Below, one piece after another: positions 1 through 10,195 of a stretch of 64,000 bases of DNA. The notes under the pieces were generated by a model. It ran no database searches, had not been told where the DNA came from, and worked only from the letters and a program-made list of their open reading frames with translations. A program made the position numbers and the translations under genes. The stretch comes from Globodera rostochiensis (taxonomy: Eukaryota > Nematoda > Chromadorea > Rhabditida > Heteroderidae): the NCBI GenBank assembly GCA_018350325.1, contig JAEVLN010000009.1:1881388-1945387 (forward strand), written 5' to 3'. The stretch's first letter is position 1. Every line of letters begins with the position of its first letter.

Positions 1-438
1 CATTATTTAATTAAAAGCACAAATTCTTATTTAAATAAAGTTATTATTTTTAATGTAATTAAATGTTTAATTCGTTTTCTTTTATTTGTCTTGTTTAAAT
101 CTGGTAATTTTAATTCATTTAATAATTTCGTGAGTGTCTTTTATATTGCCGAATAATTATTAATTACATAGTCTACCGCTTTAAACTGTTCAGGATTATG
201 AATTTTTTATTTTTTAATATTTGGCAACTTTTATTATCAATATTAGTTGAGTATTTATTTTATTGGCTTTATTAAAGTATTGGACCAGAACAGTCTAAGG
301 TAGTTTTCTTTCGATTAAATCCAAACATTAATATTGCAAAATTATATTTTAATAAAAAACAATTCATAACCTATACTTTTTTTATACAAAATGAGAATTA
401 TAAATAAAGAATTAAAATTGTTGTAGATTATTTGTTTA
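1..438. repeat. Left arm of perfect 438-bp inverted repeat
   Basis: Every base from 1 to 438 pairs with its reverse complement at 1357-1794: the coordinate sum is 1795 throughout, with no mismatch or gap seen. The arm starts with cattatttaattaaaagcac and its partner ends with the reverse complement. The match runs to the first base of the window, so the repeat probably extends further left. Such identity means a recent foldback insertion, gene conversion between arms, or an assembly artefact. Confidence 0.93.
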
Positions 439-546
439 ATGTAGCAGATTAGCTTCTTTATCTTCAGCAGTATTAAATATAAATTAATGATTTTTAACAT
501 TAATTGAAATTCGACCGCCATTCTTAATTTTTGCCATTCTACGCAG

Positions 547-600
547 CCCGGTGCGCTGCCCGTAAATAGTCGTGCGGCTACGCCACCAGCTGGAAATTTT
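547..600 (+). CDS. Candidate internal exon (proline/alanine-rich peptide)
   Basis: A pyrimidine-rich acceptor (gccattctacgcag) is followed by 18 open codons reading PGALPVNSRAATPPAGNF. The frame then meets a possible donor, gtttttt, in T-rich sequence. It lies in the spacer of the 438-bp inverted repeat and on the T-rich strand, where the better splice signals of this window occur. The family is not recognised. The opposite strand is also open here (34 codons with a ttccag acceptor), so strand is uncertain. The island could also belong to a mobile element. Confidence 0.3.
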
Positions 601-912
601 GTTTTTTTTTTTGTCTTTTGATTTGTCTCACTTATTAATATTCGACTTTATGGTCATATCAATGGATTAAAAATTATTGAATTTTTTATATTGTTCTAAG
701 CAGTGTAGGTAGTTTTTATCAATAAGCTATAAGTATACTAAGATTGCATTTAAATAAAAATTGGATTCACAAAAAGCTTAATGTTTTCTTGTTTAGTCAT
801 TTTGTTATAAATTAGTTTTAATGTTAATAAACATATAATATTTTTGTTTTATAATCATTTTTCAACCAATCGAAGCTTTTCTAATAAATGCATTTAAATA
901 AAAACATCGGAA

Positions 913-1014
913 AGCTCTCTCATTAGTTTGTCCGTTTTTTCTCCATTTATTCTTGTGCCTCCAATGCCCGAAGACAAAAGAGGGTGCGAGGTTAACCCAC
1001 GCAAGGCTGTTTAA
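913..1014 (+). other. GC-rich island with a short ORF, strand uncertain
   Basis: This island sits between AT-rich flanks inside the inverted-repeat spacer. On the + strand a ctctctcattag acceptor near 925 leads into a frame containing ILVPPMPEDKRGCE, followed by gag|gttaac, a possible donor, or by the stop at 1012. On the - strand a tttaaacag acceptor at 1007-1008 leads into 36 codons ending at 894. Both readings look peptide-like, so only an exon-like island is claimed. Confidence 0.25.
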
Positions 1015-1356
1015 AACTTTTAATAATTATTATTTATTAAATTTTTCGCTCTGGCCGCGATAATAGGAAAATAATTTTTACTTTAGATAATTAAATAGTT
1101 GATATAATTTTCTTGATATTTAAACGGATTGTTTCTTAATTATATTTTATTTAATAACTTAAGATGAACAAATCATAAAGGTTTTGCTTTTTTTATAAAA
1201 TAACGGTATTGCTGAACTGGAACTGATAGACACTGCCTTTATAAAATGGGTTTATTTTTATCTTTTATAAATTTTGTAAAATTGTTTAGTTTTATTCAAT
1301 TATGTGCTCGTCAATGCAAGGCATGCTTTTATAATGCAGAAATTTATTACTATAGC

Positions 1357-1794
1357 TAAACAAATAATCTACAACAATTTTAATTCTTTATTTATAATTC
1401 TCATTTTGTATAAAAAAAGTATAGGTTATGAATTGTTTTTTATTAAAATATAATTTTGCAATATTAATGTTTGGATTTAATCGAAAGAAAACTACCTTAG
1501 ACTGTTCTGGTCCAATACTTTAATAAAGCCAATAAAATAAATACTCAACTAATATTGATAATAAAAGTTGCCAAATATTAAAAAATAAAAAATTCATAAT
1601 CCTGAACAGTTTAAAGCGGTAGACTATGTAATTAATAATTATTCGGCAATATAAAAGACACTCACGAAATTATTAAATGAATTAAAATTACCAGATTTAA
1701 ACAAGACAAATAAAAGAAAACGAATTAAACATTTAATTACATTAAAAATAATAACTTTATTTAAATAAGAATTTGTGCTTTTAATTAAATAATG
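1357..1794. repeat. Right arm of perfect 438-bp inverted repeat
   Basis: This is the exact reverse complement of 1-438, separated from it by 918 bp. Beyond 1794 the sequence goes on (tatataaaagattc), but its partner would lie outside the window, so the true end is unknown. The spacer holds two GC-rich islands and no transposase-like frame. Confidence 0.93.
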
Positions 1795-2888
1795 TATATA
1801 AAAGATTCAGTACTAGAGCTGGGATTTAAAAATTTTCTACTTTAATTGCGTGCTGCACTCGAATTTAATAGTCGATCAATTTTATTACAGGCATTTGATG
1901 TATTCTTGCCTATTCTTAAAACAAAAATATTGAGCAATGGAATTTGTTTATATATTGCATGTTTTTTGGTTGTTAATCAAAACATAATTTTCAAATGCTA
2001 TGGCTTGCTTAATAAACGTTGACAAAATTGCCGCGGCGCCTATCGGGCCGTCGGACCTCATTCATCACTAGAGCTTCAAAAAATGCTGGGCCAGGTCGGT
2101 CATTCATTGGTACACTAAAATATCTTTTTGCATTTGTTTTGACGTGGTAATATATATTTTAAAATTTACAATTACTTTGTTCGAATTTTTTATTTTGTAT
2201 TTTGAGGAGTTAAACCACGGAAGTTGTCGTTGACGCATTCTTGATGTCCCAGGTCCTGACGAAATGAATATTTACAGTTATGTTTATATTTCAAAGCATT
2301 ATTAATTCAGAATCCGCGCAAGTGGCTTACATTTTTCATTACATAATAATCATGTTAGAGCAGATTAAAAGATTTGTAGGATAACTCTCGTATGTCAATT
2401 TAAGTTAGATTTAAACATTTGCGGAATTAAACTATTTTTTCAAAATAGAATTGGGGAAAAAATTTCGGTTTTTGATTAATAATAAATAATAAACATTAAT
2501 TTTTAGGCTTAATTTCATATCATGCCGATACTTCTCCAAATTTACCTCGCCACTTTATATTTGTTATATTTATTTTGCTGTGTTTATTATAATTATAAAC
2601 TGTTATTAATGTCTTTCCTTATTATCGTATTTTGAAAGATTATTTTTTCTTTAAACCGTGGGCGACCACTGTGGTTTCCCCACGCTGCACATTTGACTAT
2701 AAGTCAATTTCTTATTTTAAATTGTTTCAAAATTAATTTTGAAAATGAATTAATTTAACTTTTTTATGCAAACTTTAAATTAGATTAAGGATTCGGAACC
2801 AATAAATTTTTAATTTATGAATGCATTTTTGGATTTTTTTTTTTTTTGCATTTTTTGTTAAGAAAATTGATCAGGAAGACTGGGAGTC

Positions 2889-2910
2889 GGCGGTGCCGAT
2901 AGGCGCCGCC
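2889..2910. repeat. GC-rich hairpin motif, copy 1
   Basis: The sequence ggcggtgcc-gata-ggcgccgcc folds into a nine-pair stem with one G-T pair and a GATA loop. The identical 22-mer recurs at 9936-9957. A related sequence in the opposite orientation (ccgcggcgcctatcgg) occurs at 2031-2046. After the core both exact copies continue with gag, A-runs and ttgaat, so the shared unit is somewhat longer than the hairpin. Confidence 0.8.
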
Positions 2911-3171
2911 GAGAAAATTTTGAATTTTTGATTCAATTTGTTAAGAGATTTGCAACCAAAATTTTAAAAATATGGACAGTTTTTTGGAGCTTTTTAAGAA
3001 TGTGAGAGGTCTACCGCCGGGGAAAAAAAATAAAGGTTTAGTGAATTCACTTAGGAAAAAGTGCCTAAAATTTCAACAAAAAAATCATCATTTATAAGGT
3101 TTCTGAGTGATTTTTTTTTTGTAAAAAGGAGTACTTATTATTATTAAATTAAAAGAATAAAACCGAATTCC

Positions 3172-3263
3172 ATACCCGGTTTTCGGTTAACCGGTTAATT
3201 TCCCAAAATATATGGTTTTCGTAACCGGTTTCGTAACCGTTTAACCGGTACTGTCCTACCCTA
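3172..3263. mobile_element. Likely hAT-type element end (CCGGTT repeats, TAGGGTAGGACA terminus)
   Basis: The segment carries repeated ccggtt/aaccgg motifs and ends, read on the - strand, with TAGGGTAGGACA. The end at 57725-57811 has the same layout: repeated ccgg motifs and the terminus TAGGGTTGGACA. Eleven of twelve terminal bases agree. Subterminal short GC repeats beside a short conserved terminus are typical of non-autonomous hAT elements. No matching second end or target duplication was found, so this is probably a fragment. Confidence 0.4.
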
Positions 3264-4060
3264 TTTATTAACTAATAAGTTGCTGAATGTTGCCAAATTT
3301 ACTTTAATTTCTGGAGAGATTTGCAATTTGACTCTCTTTATTTTTAATTTATTATGCAATTCTTTATGAATCGGTTTTTTACGAAGCAATTCATTTAATT
3401 ATAAATTTTGGTTTAGGTGCACTTATAAATTTAGTTTTATTTTTAAATAGGCCAATTTATTGTGATTTTGAAGAATTAGCAAAGTTGATTCGCAGCAACC
3501 ACCACCCGGGTTGTGCTTTTGTGTCACTAGTTAGATTTTCAATTTTTTAATTAATGTAATGTATTTATTTTTATTTATATATTACATAATCTTGAGTTTA
3601 AATCCAGAATATGCGCGAATTCTTTATTCTGTCTTTTTACAATTGTTTTAGTTACAAATAATTTTGTTTCCACATAATTTTCTGTAATTGTTTTTTATTT
3701 TGAGTATTTATTAAAGTATTTTTTTGTTTTCTGGCTTCGCTAACCCATCATCGAGCGCACTCAGAAAAACATCATATTATTAGTCGTTATTATGTGAATT
3801 GGAATTTATTTTAATCAACAAATTAAGAGTTTAAAAAGTATTTTTATGAAACCTTATCTTGTTTTTCAAATTTGATCCCAAAATTATTTGTATTTTAGTT
3901 AATTATATTTGTTATTAATATTATTTTATCATTGAAATATTTTTTAATGCATTTCATATTTTGTTTTAAATTTTAAAATTCGATTCTCTTCGCATACGGT
4001 ATTTTTGTAGTTGAGTTAACCCTTTTTGGTGTTAAAAGTTTTTGAAAATATTTTTATAAT

Positions 4061-6040
4061 CAAAATATATGCCAGCAGTCAATGCTTTACGAGTATTTAT
4101 TTAAAAAAATCGACAAAAATATAATACATTGAGAAAGGTCTTATTCATATATTTAAACAAGTAAAAAATTCGTAAAAACTAAAATATAAACATAATTTAT
4201 TCTAATTGAAAATCAAAGAAGAAATTATAAAAAAGTGCAAAAAATGAATAATTCTTATTGTTTATTTTAAATATATTTACGCGGAATGTTATATTACAAG
4301 CCATGCCATAAACAAAGCTTTCTCCCGGACCAGATATTTTCCTCAATAGATATGAGCGATTGGAGATTGTAATGATCTTTACGATTTATGATAAAATATA
4401 CAAAACCATGCACATTTTTCTTAATCACTCATTAATTAATTTCTTTCAATTAATATGTTTTAGAAAATTTCTTTACATGAGTAAATTAATATTTTAATTT
4501 ATTTGTTTTACGTCCTTGTAGTAAATGTCAATATTTTTATAAACGTATCTAGATGCAATTTGTATAATTGATCAAACAATTTTATTCTTTTCGGATGTAC
4601 AAAGAATTAGATAATAGATTTACAACTGCTTTTAAATGTAATTTGCAATACATTTATTTCAAAAATTTAAAATAGCTTACTTAACGAAAATAACACATTC
4701 AAAAGTGACATTATTAATTATAACAACGATATATCAAATATAACTAAAAAATTTAATTATTTTTTTTTAGCATCGGATGACAAAAAAAGTCAAAAAGAAT
4801 TGGTAAATCAGGAATTCTTGCTACAACGAATTTAATAATCAACGAAATCAGATACAAGGGAAAACCTACCTAGATGTGGCAAGCCCTTACTGCTCAAAAT
4901 TTCGAATCTCAATCTTTAATTAAAATCTTTAAATTATATATTTAATAGCAACCTTCGTTAGCAACTCAAACTCCATTCTACCGAATTTTATGCGCAATTA
5001 CAGTTAAAAGATATGGTTGTTAAAAAATTAATACAAGTTTACACTTTTTTGAAGGCATTCTGAATGTAATGTAGATAAACTCGGAAATTAGCGTACTTCA
5101 AGGTTCCAAATCCAATTTATAAAGAAAAACCCCAGAATGCGAGTAGTTGATAAATACTAATTTACATTATTAGTTTTATCATCAGCCAATTTTATATTTA
5201 ATAAATATGGATATTACGATAAAAATTTATGAATATAATCACCTAATATTTACTATACGTTTCCAAAGCTTCTTTAGGGGCAGTTTTTCGAGTACCGGGC
5301 GGGTTGCATCGTCGGCATTAGTATCATTGACGAACCTCAGTTAAATTTCGAGTCGACTTCTCCGGGAGCACCAATGAACAAACAAGCATAAGAATATAAT
5401 TTATTTAATTTAAATGTTGCGCAAAATATTAAAATCCACGTATTAGATTCTTTTTACAAAACAAAAACCTTAATTGCTCACTAAAGTTAAAAGTGTAAGA
5501 AAATTCGTCAGGAAGCACTTATAAAATTGTTTTCAAAGTTAAGCAACCTATTTAAGAATACAAATAATTACTAAAATATAAAATCTAAATTTGAAATAAT
5601 TAAATTTTAATCAAGTCATTTATGATAATAACAATTTTAAATGGCCAAGTATTAACACTCATAAATAAAAAGAAAAATTTTTAAAAGCAGAAATAAATAA
5701 ATACTTAGTATGTAAAAAGAACCAAATATTATTCATAAAAAGTACTCAACAACATCGTTAAGAGAAATTGATCAAATACTAAAGATAAAAACTTTCAACA
5801 TCGAAAAGAAAAAATAAAAATTATTTTTAAAAAAGTGCTTAAAAAAAATTTTATATACAACAAATATTGATAATAAAAATTGCTCAAATACAAAAAAAGT
5901 TTTTTGTTTTTGCATTTTAAAAATGATTTTTTTTTAAATTTATTCTAAATGTTAAGATATATTGTAACCATGAGCTGAGCTGCTCATCCCCAGAAACGTA
6001 ATTTTAAACAAAAGTTGCTCTGATACTTTTTTGTAATAAT
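4061..6040. other. A-rich block, one GC island, no defined gene
   Basis: The block is A-rich on the + strand. A short stretch at 4771-4802 has a strong acceptor (ttttttttttag) and a gtaaat donor, and could be a 32-nt exon. The main GC island is 5278-5391. It is open for 37 codons on + (GQFFEYRAGCIVGISIIDEP at its start). On - it offers an ATG-started frame beginning MLVCSLVLPEKSTRNLTE, ended by a g|gttcgt donor-like site. The A-rich context favours the - reading, but both remain possible. Confidence 0.35.
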
Positions 6041-7976
6041 ATAGTAAATGCGTAGAAGATACTGTTTTAAAGATATGAATTGCATTTAAATTCATTGAAA
6101 TATCACTTTTAGTTTTGGTTTTTAATACAAACTAGAACTATTTATTAATATTAACGACATTAATAAAATGGAATAAATTTATTTTTAATTAGTTGAATGC
6201 AGTACAAAATCCTAAGAAAATAAAAAATTAAACTAAAATATTTTTTCATCTCTTTTATTTTAAATATGATATTCTAACAATTTTTGTAGTGAAAATCAAA
6301 AAATTATTTGTAAATTTAATAAAATTTTTAGCAATAAATGTAAGATTTGAAAAAACAAAAATTAAATTTTAATTAATCGGTAATTAATTTTGAGTTTGAA
6401 GATGTGACCTTTCTTTGGATTCCCAGCATAGCGATGTTTTTTGAAAAATAAAATTTAAACAATTTATTCGTTAACTATTTTAAACCTCAAATTACTTGTT
6501 TAAAATGCATTTCATTATATAATTTTTATGCATACAATTTCTTTAAATGAATTAATAACAAAACTTAAATTGAATATTAAAAAATGCAGTAAAATTTAAA
6601 GCATTAGATAAATTCATTAAAATAAACTTTAATAAATAATACTACGCATTAACAATAAAAAATATTTTTGAGTTAATCGGAAATATACCTAAATCAAAGA
6701 ATATCGAAAAAAGTCAAAAACTAAATAATTTTTTATTTTAAAATATTTTATATCCTATTGACAAAAAGAACGTTGAGCTAAAATAAATTTACTGTAATTT
6801 CTAATAAAAATGCGTCAAGTGGTTACGGAGTGAAGAAGGTTAGACGAGAGATTTGAAAGAAATAGTGTGGAAAGTGAAGAGACTTTGCCAGAGAAAGAGA
6901 GAAAAATGGGTGAAAGGAAAATGGGCAGAGAGATATTGGGCAAATGACTGCGCTGCCCTTGCGGCGCGCGCGTCGCTGACGCGTACGCCACTCGCTGCTC
7001 ATTGGCTGCGGGTGCGCAACGCTGTCCAATTGGAGTGAGAGTGAGAGAAAGAAGAAAAGAGTGGGGGAAAAAGTGAGAAGAGAAAGAGAGGAAGGAGGGA
7101 AGATGGGGTAGACAAAAACAAATTATTTTTAGAAGTTTGAACAAAAGGGTTCCCCCTATAGTTTTGTTGCCAACTGTAACTTTTCACAAATCGGTAGTAG
7201 AGTTTCTGAATCCCGGAATCGAATTCATGTTTTTTGAGAACGATTTTGAGACCAGAATGATCTCTGAACCTTTTTGATTTTTTGAAAAAATGTTAGAATT
7301 TGGGTTCGGAATTGATCGAAATAGAGATCGTATTCGGATAATTTTATACTTTTAAAAATGATTTGAACTTTACAATTAAAATAAAAAAATAAATCAACCT
7401 AAAATTTTATATTTTAAAGAGTTTACTCTTTTTGCACAAATAAAATTTATATTAAAAAAGAAATTGATCAATTAAATAATTTGAAGCATATTTATATATA
7501 CTTTAATAGCCATTAGAAATAAGCATTTTGCTGCATTCAAAAAGAAGGCAATTTGAAAAGTCACTAAATATTTAGATGTCGCAATAAGCATTGATTTTTC
7601 AATATCATTCAAGTGTAAATGTCATATTTATAATAAATTATGAGTATAATAAATATTGAATTGCAAAGATCTTCGTTGGCCGTATTAGTTAAACAATATT
7701 ACAATCAATGTTGATCAAGATAGGTATATACAACATGCACAAAAATAGAAACAAGATTTATCAAGGACAATAAAAACTTGCATTAATTTTTAGTTATTTT
7801 CAATAACCTTTTTTGCACATCTTTTAAAATATTTATTTGACGTCGCGGTTGAACGGCAAAGAGGTAAAATAAGGTACTCAAATAAACAAATTTAAATTTT
7901 AAATGATGGTAATAAATCATTTTATCCGTTTATAATATAGCCGATTTTTGATAAGTTTTACTGATTTAAATTGTTA
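6041..7976. repeat. Left arm of giant inverted repeat
   Basis: Two segments of this arm are inverted copies of 37843-40490: 6041-6440 matches 40084-40490 and about 6716-7976 matches 37843-39640. Differences are scattered substitutions and small indels. The stretch 6440-6715 has no counterpart in the other arm. The arm contains a purine-rich stretch around a CpG-rich core at 6950-7035 and the uninterrupted site (7157-7166) into which an element jumped in the right arm. Frames at 6815-7187 are by-products of this repeat. Confidence 0.92.
6950..7035. promoter_or_regulatory. CpG-rich core with CCAAT-like box inside the giant repeat
   Basis: This core is strikingly CpG-rich (gcggcgcgcgcgtcgctgac) in an otherwise AT-rich window and carries attggctgcgg, an inverted CCAAT box. 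Purine-rich gagaga runs flank it. The counterpart at about 39335-39415 is nearly identical. It could be a promoter carried by a mobile element or simply a conserved repeat core; sequence alone does not decide. Confidence 0.25.
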
Positions 7977-9496
7977 ATGTTTCATATTAGAAAAAGCATA
8001 CAAAATTATGATCGTTTCTTACGATATAATTGTTTATTATAACTATTTTTGCTATAGTTGATTGCAGTGATTTTTAATATGTCATTTAATTTTTTGGTTA
8101 ATACAAAGAAAATATTAGTTTATCAATGCTTTATAAAAAATTTAAATTCCATTAAATTTTCAATTTTTTTTTTGCTGGGGTTGGTTTAGTTTCCATTTCG
8201 TGGCCACCCTTGTTTCTAGTGAAAAGCATATGTTTAATTATGGTTTCAATTTTTCCATATTTTCACTAAATATTGTTAATTCAACAGAAGAAATTTAACC
8301 TTTAGTTGGAAAAAATAATGTAAACTACTTATTTGCGAAAATTGTCGTGTAAAAGATCTAAAAAATCAAATATTGCTAAACTTTAAACGCACCGACAAAA
8401 TAAATAAACGAACTACAATTCCGCTGGAAAAGTGGAATATGAAAACTAAATCAAATAACTCAAAAAATGTTAAAAATTGAATATTCAATTTGATGAGCTA
8501 AAACAAAATCAAGTCTAAAAAGGCTATTTAACATTATTTCTTGATAAAAGTAATCCATAATAATTTTACGGTGAAATACAAAATAAGTAAAACATTTGAA
8601 TAACAATAAAATTATTCATTTAATTTAAGCTTTAATTTGTGCAGATTTAAATTAACCCAAAAAGATTTTGCAAATTGAGCAAAATCTCAAGTCACTATTA
8701 GCAGGGGAACGATTTATTTAGAAAACTATTATCAAAATAGTAGTTAAATAAAGTCAAAGTAAACTTAAACTCAATATTAAAAAAAATGTCAGCCAAATCT
8801 TTGTGAAAATTATAAAATATTAATACTTAAATTTCTACAATATTAAATTAGAACCATTAAATAAATAATATTAACTATTCTTGTCGAAAAATAAAAATAT
8901 TTAAATAAATGAATAATAGTGCAGATAATTTAATGAAACCTTTAAAACATTTTATTAATAATACATTAATGTAATAAAAAAATGATAAATAGAATAAATA
9001 TTAAAAAATAGACTTAAAATATTTTAGTAATTGTTTTGAATGAAAATGTGCATCAAGATCTAAAATATTTAATATATTATTTAAACCTACAAACACATAT
9101 ACAAATTTTAATAAAACTATTTAAAAAAGTTGCAATTTAAATTTTAAACCCATCATGAAAATAAAAATATTAAAAAGGAAGATATAATTAACCTCGTGGT
9201 CTAAAAATGAAACTTACCTCAATATTTGCATGAGAATTGACTGGTTGGGATGGTGCAAAGTTAATTACACTACACGTTTCGGCCAATTGCAATAAAACAA
9301 CAACAATTTTATTTTAAATATTATTTTAATAAAACCCCCAAAAAAGCTTAAGAATTCAGCAAAAAAAATGTAATTATTTGTGGAAATATGAATATGTTTT
9401 TCCTGGAAAAATAATTATAGCATAAAACGGTGTTGAAATTCCCTTACAAATAATATCTATCAGTAACTTAAATAAATAAAATCACAAATTCCATTG
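7977..9496. other. A-rich stretch with one consensus splice donor (-)
   Basis: Most of this interval shows no gene signal. At 9211-9221 the - strand has gag|gtaagtttc, a full-consensus splice donor. The sequence upstream of it on the - strand is relatively GC-rich and open, reading VINFAPSQPVNSHANIE into the donor, or alternatively starting at an ATG four codons before it. A GC island at 8152-8215 also has a ttttcactag acceptor and a 20-codon frame on the - strand. Confidence 0.3.
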
Positions 9497-9617
9497 CTTA
9501 AAACAACAATAAGCTTCAAAAAATTCAAAGTAGTAAAAAATAACAGAACAGAAAAAATAATTAGAAAGAAAAACCTTTTTGTATACGTTTTGCATTAAAT
9601 ATTTATTGTGGTTAGTT
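9497..9617. repeat. Direct repeat copy A (about 121 bp)
   Basis: The segment from cttaaaacaacaataagctt to attgtggttagtt recurs at 10072-10195 with a few substitutions and small A-run changes. The 454 bp between the copies hold repeated tatccg motifs and the GC hairpin. This may be two flanking copies of one repeat, or a 575-bp tandem duplication with only the ends conserved. Confidence 0.88.
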
Positions 9618-9700
9618 CCGTTATCCGTCCGTATCCGTGACCTTCCAAAATCCCATATCCGGATATCCGTCCGCGGATATCCGCATTATTTAAAAATCAC
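9618..9700. mobile_element. Cluster of tatccg repeats, probable element fragment
   Basis: About 70 bases carry many copies of atccg and its reverse complement, including the palindromic ccgcggatatccg. The layout resembles the subterminal repeats of the hAT-type ends at 3172-3263 and 57725-57811. No terminus or target duplication was found. Confidence 0.25.
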
Positions 9701-9935
9701 TAGAGTTTTTTCCAAAGTTCGAAAAAATGATTTTTCAAAGCGAATTTTTTCCGATCGCGTTATCGTCTGATTAAAATTAATCGAAATTGATATGAATTGA
9801 GCTTAACAAAAAAATTTTAAGGGAAAAGAGAACTTTTGATTGTTTGTTAATCAATTTTTTGAAAAAAGATTTTCGGTATTTTTTTACAATTTTCAAAATT
9901 TTTTTGAAAATTCTGCTATACTGCTGGGGGGGGGA

Positions 9936-9957
9936 GGCGGTGCCGATAGGCGCCGCC
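9936..9957. repeat. GC-rich hairpin motif, copy 2
   Basis: This is the same 22-mer hairpin as at 2889-2910, preceded here by a run of G. It lies between the direct repeats at 9497-9617 and 10072-10195, so it may be part of an inserted unit. Confidence 0.8.
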
Positions 9958-10071
9958 GAGAGAAAAAATTGAATATTTAAAGACTTATGGTAAGAAAAAT
10001 CGTGCAATTTTTAAGTAATTAAGTTCTAAAATGAACTAATTATTTATGCTTAAAATTTTATTTAATAAATA

Positions 10072-10195
10072 CTTAAAGCAACAATAAGCTTCAAAAAATT
10101 CAAAGTAGTAAAAAATAACAAAACAGAAAAAAAAATAATTAGAAAGAAAAACCTTTTTGTATACTTTTTGCAATAAATTTTTATTGTGGTTAGTT
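10072..10195. repeat. Direct repeat copy B (about 124 bp)
   Basis: This is the second copy of 9497-9617. It ends in gttagtt followed by a T-run, and T-rich sequence begins immediately after it. Confidence 0.88.

Larger units (their letters stand above)
1795..4060. other. T-rich block with small GC islands, no defined gene
   Basis: This stretch is mostly T-rich. GC islands lie at 2009-2115, 2205-2260, 2645-2697, 2880-2912, 3480-3530 and 3735-3765. Several can be read as short exons on either strand. On the - strand 2657-2696, 2216-2255 and 2018-2114 even join in phase, but that orientation conflicts with the T-rich strand rule, so no gene is called. The island at 2889-2910 is the hairpin described separately. 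Confidence 0.5.

Noticed and set aside
2009..2696. Three - strand exons (2657-2696, 2216-2255, 2018-2114) that join in phase
   Set aside because: Splice sites are weak (gtttaa donors), the strand conflicts with local T-rich skew, the last exon contains the recurrent GC motif, and other phases fit almost as well.
6815..7187. Several overlapping frames of 60-110 codons on both strands
   Set aside because: They lie in the purine-rich and CpG-rich core of the giant repeat and reappear in the other arm at 39200-39542 with altered ends; purine/pyrimidine-biased DNA lacks stops by chance.
9579..10007. 63-codon + and 76-codon - frames
   Set aside because: They cover the tatccg cluster, the hairpin motif and A-runs between direct repeats; no protein-like signal.
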